The position numbers and the translations under genes are program-made. 49,648 nucleotides of DNA from Myxococcota bacterium (GTDB lineage Bacteria > Myxococcota_A > UBA9160 > SMWR01). The stretch covers positions 1 through 49,648 of the forward strand of contig JBCCEW010000035.1 of the NCBI GenBank assembly GCA_039030075.1, written 5' to 3'. The notes under the pieces are model-generated. The model was not told where the DNA came from, did no database searches, and saw only the letters and a program-made list of their open reading frames with translations. Below, one piece after another: positions 7,493-16,024 of the stretch (the stretch's first letter is position 1; each line of letters opens with the position of its first letter).

Positions 7493-8182
7493 GTGAAATC
7501 GAACACTTCGGACGCTCCCGAGGCAGCTCCCGCGGCGCTGGGGCGCTGGGCGCGCCGATCGGCGCGGAGGGCGGGGGCGTCCCGCGCGGCCCGGCACGAC
7601 GACACCGTGCGCCGCCTGGTCGAGGCGAGCCTCGAACTGATTCGCGAAACGGGCGCGCTCGAGCCCCGCGTCTCCGAGATCCTGCGGCGCGCGGGCCTTT
7701 CGAATCAGGCCTTCTACCGCCACTTCGAATCGAAGGACGAGCTGCTCCTGTGTGTGCTCGACGAGGGCGTGCGGATGCTGGGCAGCTATCTCGACCATCG
7801 CCTGGACCGTGCGGAGGATCCGGCCGAGCAGGTGCGCCACTGGCTGGAGGGCATCCTCGAGCAGGGCTTGCAAGCCGAAGCAGCCGCGGCGACCCGACCC
7901 TTCGCGTGTTCCCGCGCGCGACTCTCGGAACTCTTCCCCGACGAGGTCGCCGCCTCGGAAGCGCGCCTGATCGGGCCGCTGCGGGAACGTCTGGAAAAGG
8001 CCGCGCGCGCCGGTTGGCCCGGACACCCCCAGCGAGACGCCGACACGCTCTACACCCTCGCGATGGGCTGGCTGCAGCGCAGCCTCACCCAGCCCGAGCC
8101 GCCGACGCGCGACGACGCGACACACCTCGTGCGTTTTGCGCTCGCGGGCCTGGCCCTGGCCACCGACGGAGGCAGCGACTGA
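7493..8182 (+). CDS. TetR-family transcriptional regulator
   Basis: This TetR-family repressor has 229 residues. The helix-turn-helix is ASLELIRETGALEPRVSEIL then AGLSNQAFYRHFESKDELLL, followed by a helical regulatory domain. I choose the GTG at 7493: it has GAGG 8 nt upstream and leaves the two operator palindromes outside the coding region. The next gene starts 1 nt after its stop, so regulator and oxidoreductase are almost certainly co-transcribed. The ligand is probably a CoA ester or related acid of the pathway, by inference from neighbours. Confidence 0.9.
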   Translation: MKSNTSDAPEAAPAALGRWARRSARRAGASRAARHDDTVRRLVEASLELIRETGALEPRVSEILRRAGLSNQAFYRHFESKDELLLCVLDEGVRMLGSYLDHRLDRAEDPAEQVRHWLEGILEQGLQAEAAAATRPFACSRARLSELFPDEVAASEARLIGPLRERLEKAARAGWPGHPQRDADTLYTLAMGWLQRSLTQPEPPTRDDATHLVRFALAGLALATDGGSD

Positions 8183-8183
8183 G

Positions 8184-8777
8184 ATGGAACGCGCGATCCT
8201 CTTCACCGGCATCGGCGGCCAGGGCATCCAGCTCGCCGCACAGATCCTCGCGCGGGCCGCGGTGGCCGAAGGACGGCATGCGCTGCTCTTCGGTTCCTAC
8301 GGTGGCACGATGCGCGGTGGCCCCACCGACTCGACGCTGCTCGTCGCGGATGCGCCGGTGACGGGGACACCGATCGTGTCCCGCGCCTGGGCCGGCCTGG
8401 GCATGCACCCGAGCTTCTTCCCCGCCGTCGCCGCGAAGCTCGAACCGGGCGCTGTGGTGTGCGTGAACGCGTCGCTCTTCGAAGACGGCCTGGCAGAACC
8501 CCAGATCGAGCCGCCCTGGCGGGTGTTCTCGGTCGAGGCCACGCGTCTCGCCTCGGAGCTGGGCGCCGGACGCGCGGGGAGCCTGCTCTTGCTCGGCGCC
8601 TTCGCCAACGCGACGGCGCTCGTCTCCCTCGACGCGCTGGTCGCCGCCATGGACGCCACGCTGCCCGCCCGACGTCGCGAACACCGCGAGCTCAACGAAG
8701 CCGCGCTGCGTCGCGGGTTCGAGGTCACGCCTCACGCGGTGGCTCCCGCCTGGACTTCCTCGGAGCGCGCAGCATGA
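8184..8777 (+). CDS. 2-oxoacid:ferredoxin oxidoreductase, gamma subunit
   Basis: This 197-residue protein starts ERAILFTGIGGQGIQLAAQILARAA, the signature of the gamma (CoA-contact) domain of pyruvate/ketoisovalerate ferredoxin oxidoreductases, with SYGGTMRGGPTDSTLLVAD further on. In the family this subunit joins the alpha-beta core and helps bind CoA. It begins 1 nt after the TetR stop and overlaps the ferredoxin subunit gene by 4 nt (ATGA). Together with the next three genes it makes a full four-subunit enzyme. Confidence 0.92.
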   Translation: MERAILFTGIGGQGIQLAAQILARAAVAEGRHALLFGSYGGTMRGGPTDSTLLVADAPVTGTPIVSRAWAGLGMHPSFFPAVAAKLEPGAVVCVNASLFEDGLAEPQIEPPWRVFSVEATRLASELGAGRAGSLLLLGAFANATALVSLDALVAAMDATLPARRREHRELNEAALRRGFEVTPHAVAPAWTSSERAA

Positions 8778-9022
8778 GCGCCGTGGTGTCCCGCGGAACC
8801 GTCACGCTCGCCGCCGACCGCTGCAAGGGTTGCGCCCTGTGCGTCCCCGCCTGCCCGCCGGGCGTGCTGCGCATGTCGGAAACCCACAACGCCCAGGGCT
8901 ATCCGATTCCCGAGCTGGTGCCGGGCTGTACGGGCTGCGGCGCCTGCCTGCTCGTCTGCCCCGATTTCTGCTTCGAGATCTACCGCTACGAGACGCCCCA
9001 GGAACACGAGGTTTCCCCGTGA
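8774..9022 (+). CDS. 2-oxoacid:ferredoxin oxidoreductase, delta subunit
   Basis: This 82-residue ferredoxin has two 4Fe-4S clusters. The two binding motifs are CKGCALCVPACPPG near residue 17 and CTGCGACLLVCPDF near residue 55. It is the delta, electron-transfer subunit of the four-subunit oxidoreductase and carries electrons from the thiamine centre to external ferredoxin. It starts inside the gamma gene stop (ATGA) and ends inside the alpha gene start (GTGA), so translation of the set is coupled. Confidence 0.92.
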   Translation: MSAVVSRGTVTLAADRCKGCALCVPACPPGVLRMSETHNAQGYPIPELVPGCTGCGACLLVCPDFCFEIYRYETPQEHEVSP

Positions 9023-10098
9023 CCGCCGAACTCCTCGAAGGCTCGCTCGCGATCGCCCGCGCAGCGCTGCTCGCGGACTGCCGTTTCTTCGCGGGCTACC
9101 CGATGACCCCCTTCACCGAGCTCCTCGAACACATGGCGGAGGCGCTGCCGACGGAAGGCGGCGTGTGCATCAACGCCGAGAGCGAGCTCGAAGCCGTCGG
9201 GATGGCCTGGGGCGCGCTGGCCACCGGGGCCCGAGCGGCCACTGGATCGACGGGGCAAGGGCTCGCCCTGATGCAGGAGTCGCTCTCGGAGATCACCCGC
9301 GCCGAGCTCCCCCTGGTCGTCTTTCACATGGCGCGCGGCCAGTTCGACTACACCCAGGCGACGCGCGGCGGGGGCCACGGCGACTATCGCCACCTCGTGC
9401 TCGCGCCGAGCGACGTGCAGGAAGCCGTCGAGCTCACCCAGCTCGCCTTCCACCTCGCCGATCACTGGCGCAACCCGGTTCAGATCTACGGCGATTTCTT
9501 TCTCGCCCACACCTACGAGTCGGTGGAACTCGCCCCCCTCGACCTCCCCGCCCTTCCGGAAAAGGAATGGGCCGTCGACGGACGACTCGGGGGCAGCGGG
9601 CGATCGCGAAACCTGAACCCGCTCGGGATGGAGAAGGGTGCGAAGGGCATCGAACCCGAACGCTTCTGGGTGCGCCTCCAGGAAAAGCACGATCGGATGG
9701 CCGAGACCGAGATGCGCCACGAGGCGTTCGCCTGCGAGGACGCCGAGCTGGTGATCGTCGCGTTCGGCTCCCTGGCGCGCTTTGCGCGCTCGGTCGTGCA
9801 GGAGCTGCGCGCCGAAGGCGTCCGCGTCGGCCTGTTCCGCCCGATCTCGCTCTGGCCCTTCCCGGCGCCGGCCCTGTCCGAAGCCGCCAGCGGGGCACGG
9901 CGCGTCGCCGTCCTCGAACAGAACGGGGGCCAGATGATCGACGACGTGCGACTCGCGGTACTCGGACGCGCGCCGGTCGAGGCGATCGGCGGCATCTCGA
10001 GCGACGACGCCGGCTTCGGGGTCGGCGATCTCTATGCGCCGGCCGAGATCCGCCGCCGCGTCGAAGCAGCCCTCGCCGCACGAGGAGGCGTGCAGTGA
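9019..10098 (+). CDS. 2-oxoacid:ferredoxin oxidoreductase, alpha subunit
   Basis: This 359-residue pyrimidine-binding subunit has the N-terminal domain signature CRFFAGYPMTPFTELLEHMA, then ESELEAVGMAWGALATGARAATGSTGQGL, and a C-terminal transketolase-like domain (LVIVAFGSLARFARSVVQEL and LFRPISLWPFP). It starts at GTG 9019, overlapping the delta stop, and ends overlapping the beta start. The set resembles VorABCD/KorABCD. Which 2-oxo acid (branched-chain, 2-oxoglutarate, aryl-pyruvate) is used cannot be read from sequence alone. Confidence 0.92.
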   Translation: MTAELLEGSLAIARAALLADCRFFAGYPMTPFTELLEHMAEALPTEGGVCINAESELEAVGMAWGALATGARAATGSTGQGLALMQESLSEITRAELPLVVFHMARGQFDYTQATRGGGHGDYRHLVLAPSDVQEAVELTQLAFHLADHWRNPVQIYGDFFLAHTYESVELAPLDLPALPEKEWAVDGRLGGSGRSRNLNPLGMEKGAKGIEPERFWVRLQEKHDRMAETEMRHEAFACEDAELVIVAFGSLARFARSVVQELRAEGVRVGLFRPISLWPFPAPALSEAASGARRVAVLEQNGGQMIDDVRLAVLGRAPVEAIGGISSDDAGFGVGDLYAPAEIRRRVEAALAARGGVQ

Positions 10099-10982
10099 GC
10101 GACGACCGCCCCGCCCCGCCGACGGTCCCGATCGACCGGCCGCCCGAGGAGGCGGCGAAGCGCCTGGGTCATTTCCGACCGCGCCTGCTGCTCCACGAAG
10201 ACCACGACCTGTGCCCAGGCTGCGGCGAACCGGTCGCGATCCGGATCCTGCTGGACGCCATCGAGGAGCTCGGCTGCGCCGAGAGTGCGATCGGGGTGAT
10301 CGGCATCGGCTGCTACACCGCCTTCACCAGCACCCTCGACGTCGATCTCGTGCAGGCCCTGCACGGTCGCGCACCGTCGGTGGCGACGGGGGCCAAACGC
10401 ATGCGCCCCGACTGTCTGCTCTTCACGCTCCAGGGCGACGGGGACATGGTGAACGAGGGCCTGCAGGAAGTGCTGCACACGGCCGCCCGCGGTGAAGCGG
10501 TCACCTGCGTGCTGCTCAACAACGGCGTGTTCGGCGAGACCGGTGGACACATGACGGCCACCACGACGCTCGGGCAGCGCACGAAGAACAGCCTCGAGGG
10601 TCGCGACGCCGCCTACCACGGCCACCCGATCCGCATCGGCGACCTGATCGCCCCGCTCGGCGGCACGGCCTACGCCGCGCGCGGCAGCGTCCACGACGCC
10701 GCCTCGGTGGTGAAGACGAAGGCCATGCTGCGCCGCGCCTTCGAAGCCCAGCTCGAGGGGCGCGGCTTCTCGTTCGTCGAGATCCTGACCATGTGCCCGA
10801 CGGGCTGGTTCGTCCCGACCGCGGAGGGTCCCGACTACCTCGAGAACGTGCTCCGCCCGGTGCACTTCACGGGTGAGCTGAAGAACGCCGAGCGCTGCGT
10901 CACCACCGAACAGCTGCTCGAGGAGAACGCCGCCGCCGAACGCGAAGCGGCCGCGCGGGGAGCCCGTCAGCCGGCGAGGTGA
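10095..10982 (+). CDS. 2-oxoacid:ferredoxin oxidoreductase, beta (TPP) subunit
   Basis: This 295-residue protein is the thiamine-pyrophosphate-binding subunit. CPGCGEP near residue 38 is typical of the beta subunit, and the TPP motif runs from GDGDMVNEG to LLNNGVFGETGG. It starts at GTG 10095 within the alpha stop codon. With gamma, delta and alpha it forms the complete enzyme, which oxidatively decarboxylates a 2-oxo acid to an acyl-CoA and reduces ferredoxin. The reverse, CO2-fixing reaction is also possible in anaerobes. Its 3' end overlaps the convergent nitronate monooxygenase gene by 16 bp. Confidence 0.93.
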   Translation: MSDDRPAPPTVPIDRPPEEAAKRLGHFRPRLLLHEDHDLCPGCGEPVAIRILLDAIEELGCAESAIGVIGIGCYTAFTSTLDVDLVQALHGRAPSVATGAKRMRPDCLLFTLQGDGDMVNEGLQEVLHTAARGEAVTCVLLNNGVFGETGGHMTATTTLGQRTKNSLEGRDAAYHGHPIRIGDLIAPLGGTAYAARGSVHDAASVVKTKAMLRRAFEAQLEGRGFSFVEILTMCPTGWFVPTAEGPDYLENVLRPVHFTGELKNAERCVTTEQLLEENAAAEREAAARGARQPAR

Positions 10983-11905
10983 GCCTTCGCCATGCCCTCG
11001 ACCGTCGCGCGGAACTCGCGGACGGTCTCGTCGATGATCTGCGCGACGGGCTCGACGGACCCGATGCGCCCGGCGACCTGCCCCGTGAGTGCGAGCCCGG
11101 CCTCGAGATCGCCCTCGAAGTAGACCCCGCGGACCCCGCCCCCGAGCTCTTCCATGGGGTTGCCCTCGCCCGCCTCGAGACGCGTCGAGCGCTCGGTGCG
11201 GAGCGCGCGCAGCGCCGGCCCCTTCTCGGGCTTCAGCAGCACCGTGTCGGTCTCGGCGGCCCCGACGATCGCGTGCTTCCAGTTCTCGTGCACCGGCGAT
11301 TCGGCCGCCGACACCATCCGCGTGCCCATCTGCACGCCTTCGGCGCCGAGCGCGAAGGCGGCTGCCATTGTCGCGCCGTCGCAGATGCCGCCAGCCGCGA
11401 TGATCGGCACGTCGAGCTTCTCGCGCACCAACGGCAACAGCACCATCGACGAGACTTCGCGGGGGTTCTTGAAGCCGCCGCCCTCGCCACCTTCGACCAC
11501 CAGACCGTCGACACCCGCGTCGACCGCCTTCTCGGCGGCGCGCAGGGTCGGGACGACGTGGAAGACGGTGAGCCCCGCATCCTTGAGCGGGCGGGTGTAC
11601 TTCGTCGGACTCCCCGCCGAGGTGGTCACGAAGCGCACGCCCTGTTCGACCACGAAGTCCACGATCGCGGGATCGCGCACGAAGGCCTGGGCGATGTTCA
11701 CGCCGAAGGGGCGGTCGGTGAGTTCGCGCATCTTGCGGATCTCGCCGCGGATCGCGTCGAGCTCTCCCGAGGAGGTCTCGATGATGCCGAGCGCGCCGGC
11801 TTTCGACACGGCCGAGGCCAGCGGCGAACGGGCGATCCAGCCCATGGGGGCCTGCACGATCGGGATGTCGACTCCCAGGAGTCGGGTCACGCGATTGTCG
11901 AACAT
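10967..11905 (-). CDS. Nitronate monooxygenase (2-nitropropane dioxygenase family)
   Basis: This 312-residue FMN-dependent TIM-barrel protein starts DNRVTRLLGVDIPIVQAPMGW and has GLVVEGGEGGGFKN, IIAAGGICDGATMAAAFALGA and the FMN phosphate region GVQMGTRM. The family oxidises alkyl nitronates; in many soil bacteria it acts on other flavin-dependent oxidations or as an enoyl reductase-like enzyme, so the exact substrate is open. ATG at 11905 has GGAGGG 6 nt upstream. It converges with the oxidoreductase operon and its end overlaps the beta subunit gene. Confidence 0.88.
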   Translation of the reverse strand: MFDNRVTRLLGVDIPIVQAPMGWIARSPLASAVSKAGALGIIETSSGELDAIRGEIRKMRELTDRPFGVNIAQAFVRDPAIVDFVVEQGVRFVTTSAGSPTKYTRPLKDAGLTVFHVVPTLRAAEKAVDAGVDGLVVEGGEGGGFKNPREVSSMVLLPLVREKLDVPIIAAGGICDGATMAAAFALGAEGVQMGTRMVSAAESPVHENWKHAIVGAAETDTVLLKPEKGPALRALRTERSTRLEAGEGNPMEELGGGVRGVYFEGDLEAGLALTGQVAGRIGSVEPVAQIIDETVREFRATVEGMAKAHLAG

Positions 11906-12062
11906 GGGGGCCCTCCGGATGCTCTCGGTCGGAAGTCCGGAGCGGGGCGAGATCCTACCCGGGTGACCCGCTGGCGGCGAACGGGGCCCCCGTTGAGCTT
12001 TCGCCCGGTCCGGGCCATTCTGGGGTGGCCCTGCGGGCGCCGCCCGCCAACCGAGGACCCTG

Positions 12063-12995
12063 GTGAAGCGATTTCTGCCCCACGAAGAACTCGCGCGCGA
12101 TGTGCGCTTCAAGCGCACGAACTCCCGCAACGAACTGTTCCGCTCGCTCCCCCATGACGCCGACGGGATCGTGCGGGTGCTCGAAGAGGTCGCCCCGAAG
12201 ATTCGCGAACGGGTCGAGGGCACGGCCCTGGAGCCCGTCTTCGACGACCTCGGTCCCGGCTTCATGATCCTGACGACGGCCGCGGGTGCGGCCCAGACCG
12301 TCGACCGCACGCCACTCCAGCTGCGCGCCCAGCTCCACGGCATCTTCGTGGGCGAACTCCAGGCCCTCGAAGCCGCCAGCCGCACGGTCTGGGACTTCCC
12401 CGACGCGCCCTGGGAATTCAAGATGAACATGGCGCGGCAGTGCTGGGACGAAGCGCGCCACGTGCAGATCTTCGAGAAGCTGATCGACCACGTCGGCGGC
12501 GAGGTCGGCGAGTTCCCCGAGAACACCTTCCTCTACGAGACCTCCTGCGCGGAAGACCCGGTGCTGCGCGTCGCCGGCGTGAACCGCTGCCTCGAAGGCC
12601 TCGCCTGCGACGCGTTCCGCGCGCTCATCGAGTACGGGAAGGCGAACGACGACGACGTCGTCGCCCAGGCCTCCGACTTCGTCCTCGCCGACGAGCTCAC
12701 CCACGTCCGCTTCGGCAGCGACTGGGTGAAGCGCTTCACCGCGGACGACCCGGAGCGCGCCACGCGGGCGAAGGAGTTCCAGCGCGAGACCGATGCGCGC
12801 TTCGCCTTCGGCACACGTTCGGTCGCGCGCGAAGAGCGCCTCGAAGCGGGCTTCACCGAAGAGGAGCTCGATGAACTCGACGAGATCCTCGACCAGGGGC
12901 CGCCGCGCAGGATCCTGCTCGAAGCGGCCCAGACCCTGATGGAACGCCATCGCGCCCGCAGCCGGGGCGAGGACGTCCCGCCGCTGTCGGCCTAG
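12063..12995 (+). CDS. Ferritin-like diiron protein (DUF455-like)
   Basis: This 310-residue all-helical protein has a ferritin-like core: a helix with Glu98/Glu103 (VGELQALEAA), E130-A-R-H133 (WDEARHVQIFEK), Glu179 and E211-L-T-H214 (DELTHVRFG). The two E-x-x-H pairs plus extra Glu residues are the classic diiron ligand pattern. The sequence resembles DUF455 proteins, whose function is not settled; some ferritin-like relatives are oxygenases. Start is GTG 12063. It is followed 14 bp later by an MBL-fold gene on the same strand. Confidence 0.78.
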   Translation: MKRFLPHEELARDVRFKRTNSRNELFRSLPHDADGIVRVLEEVAPKIRERVEGTALEPVFDDLGPGFMILTTAAGAAQTVDRTPLQLRAQLHGIFVGELQALEAASRTVWDFPDAPWEFKMNMARQCWDEARHVQIFEKLIDHVGGEVGEFPENTFLYETSCAEDPVLRVAGVNRCLEGLACDAFRALIEYGKANDDDVVAQASDFVLADELTHVRFGSDWVKRFTADDPERATRAKEFQRETDARFAFGTRSVAREERLEAGFTEEELDELDEILDQGPPRRILLEAAQTLMERHRARSRGEDVPPLSA

Positions 12996-13009
12996 CCAGC
13001 CACGCGTCG

Positions 13010-13924
13010 ATGCCCGAGGTCGATTGGGGAGAGGCCGAGCGACGGCTCACCGATCGGGTGAGCGTGCTCGTGGGGAACCGCAGCGGCGGCTATCCCTCGG
13101 GCAACAGCGTGCTCGTGCGCGGGTCGAGCGAGACCATCGTGATCGATCCGTCCGTCGATGTCGTCGCGCGCGGAGGCGTACCGGCGTTGCGCGTCGACGC
13201 GGTGCTGAACAGCCACGCCCACGAGGACCACATGCCGGGCAACGGGCTGTTCCCCGATGCGCGGGTGCACATCCACGACGCCGACCTCCCGGGCGCCCAG
13301 AGCACCGAGGGCCTGATGGCGGTCTACGGCATTCGCGATGTCGGCGCGGCCCGCGCCTTCGAGCGCATGATCCTCGAGGAGTTCCACTTCACGCCGCGAC
13401 CCGACGCCGAGGGATTCTCCGACGGGCACGTCTTCGAGCTCGGCGGCCTCGCCGTCGAGGCCGTGCACCTGCCGGGACATACCCGGGGCCACAGCGGCTT
13501 CCGGATCTCGGACGACGTCTTCTTCCTCTCGGACATCGACCTCACCGGCTTCGGCCCGTACTACGGCGACGCCTGGAGCGATCTCGAGGACTTCGAGGAG
13601 AGCCTCCGTCGGGTGCGCGACGAGGACGCGCGCTTCTACGTCACCTTCCACCAGAAGGGAATCATCGAAGGACGCGAAACCTTCGTCGAGATGCTGGACC
13701 GCTTCCACGCGGTGATCGATCGGCGCCACACCGAGATGCTCGGGTTCCTCTCGCAACCGCGAACCCTCGACGACATGGCGGACCGCCGCTTCGTCTACCG
13801 GCCCCACGTCGAGGCCCCGTTCGTGAGTTCGGTCGAGCGGCGGAGTGCCGAGCTCCACGTCGCGCGCATGCTCGCCCGCGGCGAGGCCCGCGACTGCGGA
13901 GACGGCCGCTTCCAGGCCGCCTAG
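13010..13924 (+). CDS. MBL-fold metallo-hydrolase
   Basis: This 304-residue metallo-beta-lactamase-fold hydrolase has the zinc motif H69-x-H71-x-D73-H74 (NSHAHEDHMPGN), a further His in LPGHTRGHSGF, and an Asp ligand in FLSDIDLTGFGP. The C-terminal extension (about residues 230-304) is helical with no recognised domain. It lies 14 bp after the ferritin-like gene and is probably co-transcribed. The substrate is unknown. Confidence 0.87.
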   Translation: MPEVDWGEAERRLTDRVSVLVGNRSGGYPSGNSVLVRGSSETIVIDPSVDVVARGGVPALRVDAVLNSHAHEDHMPGNGLFPDARVHIHDADLPGAQSTEGLMAVYGIRDVGAARAFERMILEEFHFTPRPDAEGFSDGHVFELGGLAVEAVHLPGHTRGHSGFRISDDVFFLSDIDLTGFGPYYGDAWSDLEDFEESLRRVRDEDARFYVTFHQKGIIEGRETFVEMLDRFHAVIDRRHTEMLGFLSQPRTLDDMADRRFVYRPHVEAPFVSSVERRSAELHVARMLARGEARDCGDGRFQAA

Positions 13925-13990
13925 ACCCTCGGCCGCGACCCCGTCGGGCCGGGTGCCCCAGCGGGCCGCTTGACGTGCGCCCCGAGCCGG

Positions 13991-14008
13991 TTTATACAAT
14001 TGGATAAA
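13991..14008. promoter_or_regulatory. Palindromic operator, copy 2
   Basis: TTTATACAATTGGATAAA, a near-perfect palindrome, lies 41 bp upstream of the FAH-family start. It matches the site at 2384-2401 at all core positions except one (G to A), with only the outermost bases changed symmetrically. This links the FAH/GST pair to the TetR gene more than 11 kb away. Confidence 0.7.
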
Positions 14009-14049
14009 TCAAAATCCGGGGCGCACGGCGCCACGCGAGGAGGACTCCC

Positions 14050-14919
14050 ATGCGACTGGTGACCTTTCGGCAAGGCGGTACGCCCCGGCTCGGACGGCTC
14101 GAAGGCGAAGAGATCGTCGATCTCGCAGCGGCCGCTCCCCGCCTGCCCACCGAGATGATCGCGCTGCTCGAAGCCGGCTCCGCAGCCCTCGACGATGCGG
14201 GCCGTGCCGACGGGCCGCGCCTCGCGCTGGACGACGTGACCCTCGCGTCGCCCGTCCTGCGTCCGCCGAAGATCCTGGCGGTGGGGCTGAACTACGCCGA
14301 CCACGTCGCCGAGACCGGGATGGAGACCCCGAAGCACCCGGTGATCTTCAACAAGCAGGCGACCTCGATCACCGGCCCCTTCGATCCTTTCCACCTGCCG
14401 CGCGCTTCCGAGTGCCTCGACTACGAGGGTGAGCTCGCGATCGTGATCGGGCGGCGCTGTCGCCACGTGCCGAAGAACCGCGCCCACGAGGTGATCGCGG
14501 GTTACTGCGTCGCGAACGACGTGTCGGTGCGCGATTGGCAGATCCGCGTTCCCACCATGACGATGGGGAAGTCCTTCGACACCCACTGTCCGCTGGGCCC
14601 GGCGCTGGTGACCGCCGACGAGATCGGCGGCACTCCGGCCGGACACGAGATCAAGACGACGGTGAACGGAGAAGTGCGCCAGCACTCGAACACCAAGGAA
14701 CTCATCTACGACTGCTTCGACCTCGTCGAGCACCTGAGCACGGCCTTCACGCTGGAGCCCGGGGACGTCATCGTCACCGGCACGCCGGGCGGCGTCGGCG
14801 TGGCCATGAAGCCGCCGAAGTGGCTGGTCGCCGGCGACGTCGTGCGCATCGAGATCGAAGGCATCGGGACGATCGAGAACGCGGTGATCGAAGAGCCCGC
14901 GGACACCGTCGTCCTGTGA
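14050..14919 (+). CDS. Fumarylacetoacetate hydrolase-family protein
   Basis: This 289-residue FAH-fold protein has the family core: KILAVGLNYADHVAE, the metal-binding E-x-E in CLDYEGELAIVIG, and VIVTGTPGGVGVA near the C-terminus. Members hydrolyse or decarboxylate 1,3-dicarbonyl compounds from aromatic ring cleavage. The start has GAGGAG upstream. A GST-like gene follows after 13 bp. GST-type isomerases followed by FAH hydrolases are the last two steps of gentisate and homogentisate pathways, which makes an aromatic or lactone breakdown role plausible but unproven. An operator shared with the TetR gene at 1696-2349 lies upstream. Confidence 0.9.
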   Translation: MRLVTFRQGGTPRLGRLEGEEIVDLAAAAPRLPTEMIALLEAGSAALDDAGRADGPRLALDDVTLASPVLRPPKILAVGLNYADHVAETGMETPKHPVIFNKQATSITGPFDPFHLPRASECLDYEGELAIVIGRRCRHVPKNRAHEVIAGYCVANDVSVRDWQIRVPTMTMGKSFDTHCPLGPALVTADEIGGTPAGHEIKTTVNGEVRQHSNTKELIYDCFDLVEHLSTAFTLEPGDVIVTGTPGGVGVAMKPPKWLVAGDVVRIEIEGIGTIENAVIEEPADTVVL

Positions 14920-14932
14920 ACGGGTCCTTGCC

Positions 14933-15949
14933 TTGCTGACCGCCCTCGGGCTCGGACTCGTCGCCCTCGTCGGTGCCTACCTGTGGGAGCGACGCCAGCG
15001 GGTGACCCACGCGATGCCCGGCGGCCTGCACCCGGACATCGCCCTGCCCTACGAGGCCGAGTTCGAGCTCTATCACAACGCGCTCTCGCTCTGTTCGAAG
15101 AAGGTCCGGCTGTGCCTCGCCGAGCTGGGGATCGCCTACCGCGGTCACCCGATCGACCTGATCGAGACCGGCGCCTACGAGAACATCGGGCGGCGCTTCC
15201 TGCGCGTGAACCCGGCCGGCATCTTGCCCGTGCTCGTGCACCGGGGGCACCCGATCTACGAGTCCCACGACATCCTGCGCTACGCGGCCGAGCACGCGCC
15301 GGCGGGAGCCGTACCGCTGGTTCCGAGCGATCCGCAGGAGCGACGCGCGATGGACCGCTGGGTCGACCGCGCCTCGCTCACCGGCGACGACCCGATCGCC
15401 GCCGCCGACCTCTCCGCGGGGAACGCCGTGCCGGGCCTCACCGTGCCGCTCTTCGCAGCGATGATCGACCAGATCCCGGTCTGGCGGATCGGCGAAGGCC
15501 TGCTCTTCCACCGGCTCAAGCTGCGTCCGCTGATCTTCCTGGTGTTGAAGGCGGCGGGACTCTCGTACTTCCATCGCCTGCCCCCCGTCACGGCGGTCCT
15601 CGGGCGCTGCGCCCACCACATGCAGCGGCACCTCGACGCCCTCGAGGACCAGCTGGCCGAGAGCGGCGGCCCCTGGATTCTCGGCGACGCCTTCACCCTC
15701 GCCGACGTGAGCTGGATCGTGATCTTCGAGCGTCTCGTCGAGGGCGACGCGCTCCACGTCTTTCTCGAATCGCGCCCGCGCTGCCGCGCGTACTGGGACC
15801 GGGTCCGGGAACGCAAGAGCTACGCCGAAGCGATCACCGAACACGGCCACCCGACGATCACTCGCGGCATCGCGCGCCTGCGCGCCGCGAAGGAAGCCGA
15901 CCCGGTCCTGCGCGAGGCCCTCGAAGCACCCTGCCGCACTCCGCGCTAA
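14933..15949 (+). CDS. Membrane-anchored GST-like protein
   Basis: This 338-residue GST-fold protein carries an N-terminal membrane segment (LTALGLGLVALVGAYLWE, residues 2-19), which is unusual because most GSTs are soluble. The GST domain follows, with SLCSKKVRLCLAELG, GILPVLVHRG and YESHDILRY, and a C-terminal domain with GDAFTLADVSWIV. A hydrophobic stretch occurs around LRPLIFLVLKAAGL. The start is a TTG at 14933; no strong ribosome site is visible. It shares the N-terminal pattern with the GST at 2439, and both sit behind copies of the same operator. Substrate unknown. Confidence 0.82.
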   Translation: MLTALGLGLVALVGAYLWERRQRVTHAMPGGLHPDIALPYEAEFELYHNALSLCSKKVRLCLAELGIAYRGHPIDLIETGAYENIGRRFLRVNPAGILPVLVHRGHPIYESHDILRYAAEHAPAGAVPLVPSDPQERRAMDRWVDRASLTGDDPIAAADLSAGNAVPGLTVPLFAAMIDQIPVWRIGEGLLFHRLKLRPLIFLVLKAAGLSYFHRLPPVTAVLGRCAHHMQRHLDALEDQLAESGGPWILGDAFTLADVSWIVIFERLVEGDALHVFLESRPRCRAYWDRVRERKSYAEAITEHGHPTITRGIARLRAAKEADPVLREALEAPCRTPR

Positions 15950-16024
15950 GGCGCGCGTGACCGAATCGTCGATTGCGTTTCCCGGCGTCGTGGCGGACCC
16001 TGGTCGCCCAACGAGGAGGCGCCG

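Noticed and set aside
5831-8227. Very long open frame on the minus strand, antisense to the acyl-CoA synthetase and TetR genes
   Set aside because: It is an antisense by-product of GC-rich codon use. It has no recognisable domains and its amino-acid make-up is Arg/Gly/Ala-heavy, whereas the plus-strand genes carry clear motifs.
14050-15949. FAH plus GST as a definite gentisate or homogentisate pathway
   Set aside because: No ring-cleavage dioxygenase is next to them, and the GST has a membrane anchor unlike maleylacetoacetate isomerase. Only a general catabolic role is supported.
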